Shown here one piece after another: positions 1-7,278 of a stretch of DNA of 9,164 nucleotides (position 1 is the first letter of the stretch; each line of letters begins with the position of its first letter). Source of the stretch: a bacterium. GTDB lineage: Bacteria > SZUA-182 > SZUA-191 > JAJRXT01. The notes under the pieces are model-generated. The model was not told where the DNA came from, ran no database searches, and saw nothing but the letters and a program-made list of their open reading frames with translations. Both the position numbers and the translations under genes were made by a program. The stretch covers positions 1-9,164 of the forward strand of contig JAJRUU010000099.1 in assembly GCA_024277605.1 (NCBI GenBank). Reading direction: 5' to 3'.

Positions 1-83
1 GGATAAACATTGACATGAATATATGTATTCGTATCTACAATGCGAGCGACAAAACCTAACTATTGTTTTTTAATTTCTGATAG

Positions 84-1406
84 TTATCTGCTAAAAAAAG
101 GGGAGTGCGTGGTCAAGATGAGATTAAAGTGCCGATAATCATCTTTGCTGAAATTATTATCCGCCCAGACCACCATAGAGCCAACCGCCAGCTTGCCTTG
201 GATATTGGATATATCGAAGGCTTCTATGCGGCGAGGCAAGGTAGGTAAGTCCAAATCCTGTTTGACCTGAATAATTAACTCCGGGGCTTTGTCTTGCTCA
301 CGCTGATAGTTATTTAATTGAATCCGTGCATTCTCTTGTGCCATAGCCAACAAGCGATACTTCCCACCACGCCGGGGAACTGTCAGCTTCACCCTTGCCC
401 CCCGCCGCTTGCTCAACCATTCTTCCAGCAGCGATTGATCGGCAACCGGCTGGGGAATTAGTACAATCGGCGGCAGCCTGGTTTGCTCAGCATAAAACTG
501 GAGCAGAAAACTGGACACAAGCTCCTCATCCGAGGCGTGCCCAACGTGTTCTGACATTAGATGTTTATTACCAATAAGCATTCCGTGTCTAATGAAAAAT
601 ACCTGAAAGCAGGCATTATCCTGCTCATGGGCTAAGGCAACTATGTCCTGATCCAGCCTGCTGGCGGAGGATATGATCTTTTGCTTCTCCGTCACCTTTT
701 TTATAGCCTGAAGCTGATCCCGAGCCCTTGCGGCTTGTTCATAGCGCAACTCAGCAGAGGCTTCATCCATTTGCCGCTTTAGCGTCTGCAACAGGGTTTT
801 GTTCTTGCCCTGTAGAAAAAGTTTCCCCCCTTCCACAATCTGAGCATATTCGGCAGCCGCTATTAAACCAAAACAGGGAGCGCAACAGCGATGCAGTTGG
901 TAATCAATACATGGGCGCCCCTGCCGCGGTTTCATGTGCACACAATGACGCAGCGGGAAAATAGTATATATAAGCTTCAGCGTTTGGAGCAAGGCTTTGG
1001 TGGGCACATAGGGGCCAAAATATAACCCGCCGTCTTTCCTCACCCGGCGCACAATCGACAACCGGGGATATTTATCTTCTGCTGTCAGTTTTAAATAGGG
1101 ATAGTGCTTATCATCTTTTAAGGTAACATTATACTTTGGGCGGTGCTTTTTGATCAGCACGCTCTCCAGTATCAGCGCTTCCAGCTCGCTGTCAGTCACC
1201 AGATATTCAAAATCGGTTACCTGCTCCAACAGGGAATCCAGGCGCGGCCCCAGGCTGGCAGCTTTCTGAAAATAAGACGCCAGCCGCTTTTTGAGCGCTG
1301 CCGCCTTACCCACATACAGCACAGCGTTCAGGGTGTCTTTCATCAAATACACCCCCGGCTTATCGGGTACTAAGCGGAGCTTGTATTTTAAGGGCTTGGA
1401 GTTCAT
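84..1406 (-). pseudogene. uvrC: UvrC excinuclease subunit, C-terminally truncated
   Basis: UvrC makes both incisions in nucleotide excision repair after UvrB loads on damaged DNA. The 440-aa product, counted from the ATG at 1404-1406, has an intact GIY-YIG 3'-incision domain: GVY at 18-20, YVG at 31-33 and the following KKR arginine. A cysteine cluster at 155, 166, 174/175 and 178 matches the family's Fe-S ligand pattern. A UVR UvrB-binding segment lies near 205-240. The RNase H-like 5'-incision domain has only begun: AFDISN with the first catalytic Asp (398) is present, but after about residue 428 the sequence loses family resemblance and stops. Family members are about 600 aa, so most of the nuclease domain and the HhH domain are missing. 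None of the three frames in the 83 bases beyond the stop restores them. An upstream in-frame ATG at 1434-1436 would add ten residues encoded by a repeat element, so I prefer 1406, although its ribosome site is weak. It is probably a decayed copy. A product limited to 3' incision is possible. Confidence 0.85.
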
Positions 1407-1411
1407 ATATG

Positions 1412-1494
1412 GTAAACCTGAAGGGGGAGGGGACATAGTCCCCTTTAATCAAGGGGCTGCGCCACCTTCAGCAGGGGGTCCCCTAAGGGTTTGT
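1412..1494 (+). repeat. Foldback repeat, copy A
   Basis: This is an imperfect palindromic element between the BatA-like gene and uvrC. An outer stem pairs 1414-1427 with 1479-1492, with two mismatches and two G-T pairs. It encloses two hairpins. The first is GGGGAC-ATA-GTCCCC at 1429-1443. The second pairs AAGGGGC (1451-1457) with GCC(A)CCTT (1461-1468) around a TGC loop. Copy B at 7272-7401 has the same architecture in the opposite orientation, with sequence shared around the first hairpin, the linker and the GGTC-CCT-AAGG end. The element abuts the uvrC start codon and supplies the first ten codons of the longer uvrC reading frame, so it may have replaced the original uvrC leader. No protein is encoded. 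Confidence 0.75.
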
Positions 1495-1541
1495 TCTTTA
1501 TAAGTAAATCAGGCTGATTTTATATCGAACTCAGGTTAACT

Positions 1542-3407
1542 TTAGCCCAGTTTTTTAAAGTATACCCACCACTCAATGAATAAAAAGAACAGGGCGGCCA
1601 TGATTATATAGGGCCAGAATTCCAATCGCTCTTGCGTGAGAGCCTCTTTAGTTGTTTGAGTGTCAGACGCTGGTTCCTGCGGCAAAGTAACGGTAGGGGT
1701 AATACGCGACTCTGCCTCATCCAGCAGGTTGGCGACAAACGTACGCTTTATGTGCTTGCCCTCAATATCCACCGCAGATAATTCATAGCTACCTACAAAA
1801 TCGGTTGCCCTGAAACTTAGCCGTGCTTCATTCTTGGTGTCAATTTTTATCTTTTCCCCTTGAGGATTTATTATGACGGCGCTTTTCAGGGGTGAAGTGT
1901 GTTCGAAAATATATTTATCGCCGGTCTTAATTTGAGTGGCTGAGGATAGCTGAGGGCTGAGCCAGTCAAGCGTATTAAGCAACAGTACCAGCATGCTGAC
2001 ATCCCCCGAGTCGGGAAAAAGATATTTGCCTATTTCAAACCCCAGGCCAACAAGCCGCTGTCCCTGGAATTCACCCTCCCAGGCCAGCGGGAAATTTTGG
2101 GCTTTCATAAGCACATTGGCCCAAGCGGGCGGATCCAACTCAAAGGCTTCTCCGAGCTGGAGCTCATCAATAAAACTCAGGTACTTAAGTATCCGGTGCT
2201 GGCGGTTCCAATCCATAATTTGGAGTGTATCTGTTTTAGCCGGGCGGGTCTTAAAGCTTTTGTTGCCCGGTGTGGGCATTATATATAGTGCATTTTTCCT
2301 GGGCAGCGGGGCGGGCACAAAATGATGGAATGTGGCCATATCGTATTGCTTAATATTTGAAGCTGGATATTGCTTTTGAGTTATCAAGCTAAGCTCCAGG
2401 CCGGGAATTGCATTTGCTATACGCTGTAAATTACTGCTTAGCCGCCGGTCTTCGGTAACTGCTAACCATTTCAGTGACTTATGCGGACTGATAATCGCAT
2501 ACGCCTCGTTATCGGCTTTGAGGGCGTCATTTAGCGCTAGCTGGACTTTTAATATCCCCGGCTGATTTAAATTACCGAATGGCAGGGTGCTGGATTCATC
2601 AGCCGCAAGGGACATTTTTTTGCCCCATTTAAGTTGCTTGTCCAGATAAACTTTTACTTCAAAGGCCTTGGCCGTGGGAGAGTAATTGTGCAGAGTCATA
2701 TAGGCCTTGCGTTTAGAATAATCATATAATCCCTGATATACATCCAGGGCGGTAATGGCCACATTATCCCGCCGCTTGCCGAGCAATTTAAACTCTACAG
2801 CATGCGCTCCGGCTAACTCTTTTGATCCAGGTTCCACATGATCGGTAAATACGACTATTTTATAACCGGCGGCGCTTTCTGTAGCGGAGACGGCCATCTG
2901 TATGGCCTCTTGCAGCTGGCCGACTGTTTCTGCGCCATGTAATTCCTCGATGGCCTTTTTGAGTTCGGATTTACTATCAATAAATGGGGTGATTTGTTGG
3001 GGATACGCCCCAGCGCGAATCAGCATGATACGCTCGCCCGGCTGCATATTTCCAACCAATTCCAAGGCCTGGGCCTTAGCCTGCTCTAATCTGTTTCCCT
3101 CTTCCTCCTGAGTCAGCATGCTGGCTGATGTGTCCAGTATTACTATTTGGTACTTAACCGGCTTACCGCTTAAGGTATAAAAGCGAATCAGGGCTAATAC
3201 CAGGGTCAGGATCACCAACAGTTGCAGCAGGAATAAAAGTTCGAAATTGAATTTCCGGCGCTCTGAAGTAGGCGCATCGGTCAGCTCCCGCCAGGGGATA
3301 ATACTGGAAACCACCAGGGCTACTTTTTCCTGTTTCAGGAAATATAACAGCACAATGGGGATTAAAGTCAAACTATAGAGGGCTGCCAGGGGGTTTAAAA
3401 AGTGCAT
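1542..3407 (-). CDS. BatA-like membrane protein with VWA domain
   Basis: This 621-aa protein has a BatA-type N-terminus (MHFLNPLAAL) with two membrane segments, about residues 6-24 and 55-78. A von Willebrand A domain follows at about 86-210, with the MIDAS metal site DTSAS (92-96) and TD (188-189). A long extracytoplasmic-looking middle region follows, and a C-terminal membrane helix lies at about 595-615 (WPYIIMAALFFLFIEWW). Family members sit in membranes and act with DUF58 proteins and MoxR-type AAA+ ATPases, probably in assembly or stress tolerance of envelope or metal-dependent complexes. The exact role is poorly defined. The DUF58 gene lies 27 bases upstream on the same strand, which supports co-transcription. 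The start is the conserved family start, but the ribosome site before it (GGTGG) is weak, so coupling to the upstream gene may matter. If translation of that gene stops early at its internal TAA, this gene could be affected. The reading frame itself is intact. Confidence 0.85.
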   Translation of the reverse strand: MHFLNPLAALYSLTLIPIVLLYFLKQEKVALVVSSIIPWRELTDAPTSERRKFNFELLFLLQLLVILTLVLALIRFYTLSGKPVKYQIVILDTSASMLTQEEEGNRLEQAKAQALELVGNMQPGERIMLIRAGAYPQQITPFIDSKSELKKAIEELHGAETVGQLQEAIQMAVSATESAAGYKIVVFTDHVEPGSKELAGAHAVEFKLLGKRRDNVAITALDVYQGLYDYSKRKAYMTLHNYSPTAKAFEVKVYLDKQLKWGKKMSLAADESSTLPFGNLNQPGILKVQLALNDALKADNEAYAIISPHKSLKWLAVTEDRRLSSNLQRIANAIPGLELSLITQKQYPASNIKQYDMATFHHFVPAPLPRKNALYIMPTPGNKSFKTRPAKTDTLQIMDWNRQHRILKYLSFIDELQLGEAFELDPPAWANVLMKAQNFPLAWEGEFQGQRLVGLGFEIGKYLFPDSGDVSMLVLLLNTLDWLSPQLSSATQIKTGDKYIFEHTSPLKSAVIINPQGEKIKIDTKNEARLSFRATDFVGSYELSAVDIEGKHIKRTFVANLLDEAESRITPTVTLPQEPASDTQTTKEALTQERLEFWPYIIMAALFFLFIEWWVYFKKLG

Positions 3408-3434
3408 AATTAATTTTAGCCACCGGGTAATCGG

Positions 3435-4343
3435 TTAGCGCAACATGCCCATATGAATCAATTCCCTGGAGATGAAATTTTCTACCGATACCTCGGTTTT
3501 TGCCAGGGTATAGATGGCTTTATTAGCCAGGCAAACATTTTTTATTTCCTGTTGATGCCGCATAATGATTTGCCGGTATTTTTTGAGGTTAGCATCGTTT
3601 AAGTTGACGATTCGCTCCTCATTGGTTTCTATATCCCGCACCTTTATCTTGCCCACTTTATATGGATTGCTTTCGTTATACCCCAGAATGTGAATCATGT
3701 TTATATCGAAATTTTTAAAACGCAACAGGGCGATATCCCGCTTATACTTTTGCGGTTCCATGAGGAAATCGGAAATTATAATTGCGGTGCCCACATCCCT
3801 GATCTTATACACTGCCTTATGGATACTGGCCCCCAGGTCAGCTATTCCATCCGGGTGTATGTTTTGCAGAAAACCGGCAGCTTTGTGAATATTATGCGAA
3901 CCCTCGAAATAGGGGGATTAATGCACCATGCCGCGGGTTTTGGACTTGCTTTCGCCCCCCAGTAAAATCAGCTTGACGCGGTTCCGGCTGATTAGGGCCA
4001 CATAACTCAGGGCCAGCGCAGTCTTCAGACCGTATTCGAATTTCTTGTCCTTGCGCGGTAATAACATGGATTTGCTGGCATCTAAGAATATATACACCGA
4101 CAGGCTGCGCTCAGCATGGAACATTTTAACATAGAGCCGGTCTAAGCGGCCATATATATTCCAGTCGATATGCTTAAAATCATCCCCCAGGGAATACTGC
4201 TTATACTCCATAAACTCAATCCCGGTGCCATGCTTGCCAACCTTCAAATCTCCCTGACGGCCCTTCAAAGAAGCCTTACGGCTGGTCAACTGTAATATTT
4301 GCAGCTTCTTTAAAAATAGCGGATCGAGAAGTTTAAGCGGCAT
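3435..4343 (-). pseudogene. DUF58 protein gene with in-frame TAA
   Basis: DUF58 proteins are cytoplasmic VWA-like partners of MoxR ATPases and BatA proteins. The frame encodes 302 codons, the normal family length. It starts at an ATG preceded by AGGA at a suitable distance. The N-terminal part carries the family signature: HIDWNIYGRLDRLYVKMF at about 58-75, then a MIDAS-like DASKS at 88-92. Codon 142 (3918-3920) is TAA. Reading resumes in the same frame with SPYFEGSHNIHKAAG and continues through DLGASIHKAVYKIRDVGTA to IIISDF, all typical of the family. There is no frameshift, so one base change explains the break. The downstream part could begin at a GTG at 3810-3812, but that would drop 35 conserved-looking residues. 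Alternatives are a real nonsense mutation, a sequencing error, or readthrough. The gene is first in the leftward unit, and no MoxR gene precedes it. Confidence 0.85.
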
Positions 4344-4356
4344 AATATTGTTCCTA

Positions 4357-4395
4357 AGGGGTTGATATTCAATGCTAACAGTATAGCAACCCCCT
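4357..4395. promoter_or_regulatory. Dyad overlapping -10 and start site, possible operator
   Basis: GGGGTTG (4358-4364) is repeated in inverted form as CAACCCC (4387-4393). The next inner bases, TAT and ATA, also pair after one mismatch. The dyad centre, about 4375.5, falls almost on the predicted start site of the DUF58 promoter and the arms flank the -10 box. Only part of it would be transcribed from that promoter, so a DNA-binding operator fits better than an RNA hairpin. The regulator is unknown. Confidence 0.4.
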
Positions 4396-4408
4396 GACGG
4401 AGTGTCAA
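4380..4408 (-). promoter_or_regulatory. Sigma-A promoter of the DUF58/BatA unit
   Basis: On the minus strand, TTGACA (4403-4408) is followed after exactly 17 bases by TATACT (4380-4385). This is close to the housekeeping consensus. The predicted start is near 4373, giving a leader of about 30 bases before the DUF58 ATG. It shows that the DUF58 gene starts its own transcription unit. The assignment comes from sequence only. Confidence 0.75.
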
Positions 4409-4411
4409 TCC

Positions 4412-4440
4412 AAATGCTATGGAGTATAAATGCTTTGGAG
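4412..4440. repeat. Tandem 16-bp direct repeat upstream of the DUF58 promoter
   Basis: AAATGCTATGGAG (4412-4424) and AAATGCTTTGGAG (4428-4440) match at 12 of 13 bases and are separated by three bases. They lie just upstream of the -35 box of the leftward promoter, about -39 to -67 from the predicted start. This position and spacing would suit an activator, but no regulator gene is in the window. Confidence 0.45.
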
Positions 4441-4499
4441 TTCCCCCATTGTTGAGGTGTGTAATATACGCAGTGCCTGGTATTGGTATATTATAAGGA

Positions 4500-4551
4500 C
4501 TGGGGAGGGGACATGTCCCCGGGGGCAGCTTTTCCTTTAAATAGGGTTTGA
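4500..4551 (+). repeat. Partial foldback repeat, copy C
   Basis: GGGGAGGGGACATGTCCCC at 4502-4520 matches copy A (from 1424) except for one missing base in the loop. The segment ends with ATAGGGTTTG, resembling the CTAAGGGTTTG end of copy A. Its GGGGACATGTCCCC core (4507-4520) is a perfect 14-bp palindrome. The outer stem and second hairpin are not recognisable, so this looks like a degraded or shortened member in the same orientation as copy A. Confidence 0.5.
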
Positions 4552-4570
4552 ACCATAAACCTGGTTCAAG
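4547..4570. repeat. Small inverted repeat
   Basis: TTGAACCA (4548-4555) pairs perfectly with TGGTTCAA (4562-4569) around a six-base loop, TAAACC. It lies between the partial copy C and the MITE-like element. No T-run follows, so it is not an obvious intrinsic terminator. Confidence 0.45.
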
Positions 4571-4576
4571 ACGGGA

Positions 4577-4759
4577 TGTTGCCCAAATGAAATTATACTT
4601 GTTTGTGTCATTGCGAGAAGCGTAGCGACGAAGCCATCTATCGGAATGTCAACAACTTGAGATTGCTTCGCCAGGGTCAAGACCCAAGGGTCAATGACCT
4701 CGGGTCCCTGACCCCTCGCTCGCAATGACATATTCTTGCATGAAATGATTTGGGCAACA
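4577..4759. mobile_element. MITE-like element with long terminal inverted repeats
   Basis: The ends are inverted copies. The outer 12 bases (TGTTGCCCAAAT/ATTTGGGCAACA) are perfect. After a less conserved middle, TGTCATTGCGAG (4608-4619) and CTCGCAATGACA (about 4719-4730) are again perfect. The interior has another inverted pair, CGAAGCCATCT and AGATTGCTTCG (10 of 11), and a GC-rich block with GGGTCAAGACCC. The CATTGCGAG...CTCGCAATG core with CGTAGCGACGAAGC resembles, from memory, a non-coding palindromic repeat common in many bacterial genomes. No transposase is encoded and no clear target-site duplication is visible. A 64-codon frame on the minus strand lies mostly within it and is not a gene. 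Confidence 0.75.
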
Positions 4760-4784
4760 GCTAGAAAATAGATTACCCTCCCCC

Positions 4785-4813
4785 TTTACACTCTTTCACA
4801 AATCGTTTACAAT
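4785..4813 (+). promoter_or_regulatory. Sigma-A promoter of thiC-dprA
   Basis: TTTACA (4785-4790) and TACAAT (4808-4813) are separated by 17 bases. The predicted start is near 4820, giving a leader of about 58 bases. That is too short for a TPP riboswitch, and no CTGAGA-type THI element is seen. The leader holds only a weak A/T hairpin, CATAAA (4833-4838) with TTTATG (4845-4850). The promoter begins about 25 bases after the MITE-like element. Confidence 0.65.
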
Positions 4814-4877
4814 AAACAGCGTAAAATCCCTTCATAAAGCTAAATTTATGCGATAAATAAAGAGGAAAACGATTATT

Positions 4878-6170
4878 ATGGAAAAGCAGCATCGCACTCA
4901 GATGGAACAAGCTCGAGCAGGTGTTATCACCTCCCAGATGGAGCAGGTGGCTAGCGCCGAGGGGTGTCCCCCAGAGTATATCCGACAGGAAATAGCGGCT
5001 GGCAGAGTGGTTATTACGCATAATCTCAGGCGAAATTCAGCGCCGGTGGGAATTGGCCGGGGATTACGCACTAAAGTAAATGCCAATATAGGCACATCCA
5101 AGGACATGCTCGACGTAGAGTTGGAGCTTAAAAAACTGCATGTAGCGCTTGCGGCCGGAGCCGATGCGATAATGGATTTAAGTACCGGGGGAGATTTGAG
5201 GGCTATCAGGCGGCAGGTGCTGGAAGCCTCAACTATGCCGGTGGGCACTGTCCCTATTTATCAGGCTGTGGTCGATACTGTGACCAAAGGCAAATCTATC
5301 GCTCAGCTCGATCCCGAAGAAATTTTCGACGTTATTGAGGAGCAGGCTCAGGATGGAGTGGATTTTATCACTGTCCACTGCGGGGTGACCCAGAGAGTAT
5401 TAGAACGCCTCAAGCAGGATAAGCGGGTGCTGCCTTTGGTGAGCCGCGGTGGTACATTTCTGGCCGAATGGATGATCTTAAATAAGCGGGAGAACCCCTT
5501 GTATGAGCAATTTGAGCGCTTGGTTAAGATTGCCAAAAAATATGATGTAGTACTCAGCTTGGGAGACGGCTTGCGCCCCGGCGCAGGGGTGGATGCCACC
5601 GACCGGCCCCAGATACAGGAGTTGATCACCCTGGGAGAGCTGACCGAAATCGCCTGGCGGCAAGGGGTGGCCGTCATGATTGAGGGTCCCGGCCATGTTC
5701 CTTTGAATCAAATCGAGGCTAATGTGTTGCTGGAGAAAAAGCTTTGCAAATCGGCTCCTTTTTACGTATTAGGCCCACTGGTTACCGATTCGGCTCCCGG
5801 GTATGATCATATTGTGGCTGCCATCGGGGGAGCGGTAGCAGCGGCGGCGGGGGCTGATTTTTTATGCTATGTCACCCCGGCTGAGCACCTCCGGCTGCCT
5901 ACTTTAGAAGATGTCCGGCTGGGGGTAATGGCGACCCGTATTGCCGCTCAGGCGGCTGATGTATCACTTGAGCTGCCGCTGGCTAAAAAGCGTGATCATG
6001 AAATGTCACTGGCTAGAAAAACATTAAACTGGCAGCAACAGATATCCTTGTCCCTTGACCCTGAAAATACCAGGGAACTTTGTGCGGACAAGCTGGACAG
6101 TGCAGGCGAGGTATGCAGTATGTGCGGGGAATTCTGCGCTATTAAAAAGGTCAAGGAGTTCCTGGGATAA
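4878..6170 (+). CDS. thiC: Phosphomethylpyrimidine synthase ThiC
   Basis: ThiC is a cytoplasmic radical-SAM enzyme. It rearranges 5-aminoimidazole ribotide into hydroxymethylpyrimidine phosphate, the pyrimidine half of thiamine. The 430-aa length fits the short class found in Firmicutes and archaea, which lacks the N-terminal extension of the E. coli type. Family segments include the VNANIGTS region at 67-74, MDLSTGGD at 99-106, EGPGHVPLNQIEANV, and YVLGPLVTDSAPGYDHI. The C-terminal cluster-binding motif is C413-x2-C416-x3-C420 (CSMCGEFC), one residue shorter than the Cx2Cx4C of long ThiC. I believe this spacing occurs in the short class, but I cannot check it. The start ATG is preceded by AGAGG (4861-4865) at a rather long distance of 12 bases. 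dprA follows after one base, so the two are probably co-transcribed. No other thiamine gene is in the window. Confidence 0.97.
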   Translation: MEKQHRTQMEQARAGVITSQMEQVASAEGCPPEYIRQEIAAGRVVITHNLRRNSAPVGIGRGLRTKVNANIGTSKDMLDVELELKKLHVALAAGADAIMDLSTGGDLRAIRRQVLEASTMPVGTVPIYQAVVDTVTKGKSIAQLDPEEIFDVIEEQAQDGVDFITVHCGVTQRVLERLKQDKRVLPLVSRGGTFLAEWMILNKRENPLYEQFERLVKIAKKYDVVLSLGDGLRPGAGVDATDRPQIQELITLGELTEIAWRQGVAVMIEGPGHVPLNQIEANVLLEKKLCKSAPFYVLGPLVTDSAPGYDHIVAAIGGAVAAAAGADFLCYVTPAEHLRLPTLEDVRLGVMATRIAAQAADVSLELPLAKKRDHEMSLARKTLNWQQQISLSLDPENTRELCADKLDSAGEVCSMCGEFCAIKKVKEFLG

Positions 6171-6171
6171 A

Positions 6172-7278
6172 ATGGAAGATAAAGACTATTGGCTGGCACT
6201 AAATCTGGTCCCTGGGGTGAGAACCGCCGACCTCTACCGGCTGGTTAAGCATTTTGAGTCGCCTGAAGAGGTTTTTGAGGCTCCGCTGGAGGAGTTAGGC
6301 CAGGTCGAAGATTTAAATCCTAAGATAGCAGCCAAGGTTAAGGAGTTTAGCTGGAAGCAGCCGCTGGAAAAAGAACTGGCCCAGATAGAGAAGCATGGGA
6401 TATCCATAATAACCCTGGATGATCCCGCATATCCCGAACACTTAAAAGCCATATTTGATCCACCCTTGGTGTTATATGTAAAGGGAGATATACAGCCCCA
6501 GGATTACTACAGTATAGCTATAGTCGGTTCCCGCCGTAATACGAGTTATGGACGGCTGATCGCCGAAGAGCTGGCTATTAAACTGTCTGAATGCGGACTG
6601 ACTATCGTCAGCGGTATGGCGCGGGGAATTGATAGCGCCGCCCATCGTGGAACTTTGAAATCCGGGGGCCGCACCCTGGCGGTACTCGGTTGCGGGCTGG
6701 ATGTCGTCTATCCCCCGGAAAACCATGAACTCATGCGCAGCATTAGTGAATCCGGTGCGGTGCTATCTGAATTGCCTCTGTCCACCCCACCCTATGCTTA
6801 TAATTTCCCTATAAGAAACCGCATCATCTCCGGCTTATCCGTGGGTGTGGTGGTGGTTGAAGCAGCTGTGCGCAGCGGCACCATGATCACTGTAGGCTGC
6901 GCTTTGGAACAAGGGCGGGAGGTGTTCGCTGTTCCGGGACAGGTTACCTCCAGGTACAGCCATGGCACGCATGCGATAATTAAACAAGGCGCTAAATTAA
7001 TAGAGACTGCTGACGATATTTTAGATGAATTAAAACTTCAACTGGCGGGCTTAATTACTAAAGCTGATGCTGCTGGAGGCAAAAAAGCTGACGCTGAAGA
7101 CCTTACATCTGAAGAAAAAACTGTGCTGGAATTACTCCCTTACGATCTGGTGCATGTGGATGAACTAATTATAAATAGCGATCTACCGGCAAATAAGATA
7201 TTAGGGGTCTTGATGACCCTGGAGATGAAAGGCTGCATAATGCAAGCCCCCGGCAAAATGTTCAGCCGACGCGATTAA
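6172..7278 (+). CDS. dprA: DNA processing protein DprA/Smf
   Basis: DprA binds incoming single-stranded DNA during natural transformation and loads RecA; it is also widespread in bacteria not known to be competent. The 368-aa product has a short N-terminal helical (SAM/HhH-like) region at about 1-65. The Rossmann-like core follows, with GSRRNTSYG (119-127), SGMARGIDSAAH (147-158), GCGLDVVYPPEN (173-184), FPIRNRIISGLS (212-223) and EAAVRSGTMIT (230-240). A C-terminal winged-helix domain lies at about 312-365. The ATG at 6172 is one base after the thiC stop. AAGGAG at 6153-6158, inside thiC, is about 13 bases upstream, so coupled translation is likely. The reading frame extends further upstream inside thiC, but that part lacks family sequence and was excluded. 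The last codons and the stop lie inside a foldback repeat, yet protein length is normal. Confidence 0.96.
   Translation: MEDKDYWLALNLVPGVRTADLYRLVKHFESPEEVFEAPLEELGQVEDLNPKIAAKVKEFSWKQPLEKELAQIEKHGISIITLDDPAYPEHLKAIFDPPLVLYVKGDIQPQDYYSIAIVGSRRNTSYGRLIAEELAIKLSECGLTIVSGMARGIDSAAHRGTLKSGGRTLAVLGCGLDVVYPPENHELMRSISESGAVLSELPLSTPPYAYNFPIRNRIISGLSVGVVVVEAAVRSGTMITVGCALEQGREVFAVPGQVTSRYSHGTHAIIKQGAKLIETADDILDELKLQLAGLITKADAAGGKKADAEDLTSEEKTVLELLPYDLVHVDELIINSDLPANKILGVLMTLEMKGCIMQAPGKMFSRRD

Noticed and set aside
10..41. Possible plus-strand promoter (TTGACA at 10-15, TACAAT at 36-41)
   Set aside because: The spacing is 20 bases, and anything it drove would run antisense into uvrC with no gene to serve.
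3435..3812. Separate small gene starting at GTG 3812
   Set aside because: It is the C-terminal part of the DUF58 frame. Conserved-looking sequence extends upstream of this GTG in the same frame to the TAA.
4537..4731. 64-codon minus-strand reading frame in the intergenic region
   Set aside because: Most of it is the MITE-like element read through, and there is no ribosome site or family resemblance.
4577..4759. CRISPR array or tRNA-like structure
   Set aside because: The repeats are inverted ends with no evenly spaced units, and no cloverleaf with a tRNA T-loop motif is present.
6055..6171. Longer dprA start inside thiC
   Set aside because: The extra 39 residues overlap the conserved thiC C-terminus in another frame and lack DprA sequence. 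The ATG at 6172 gives the normal length.
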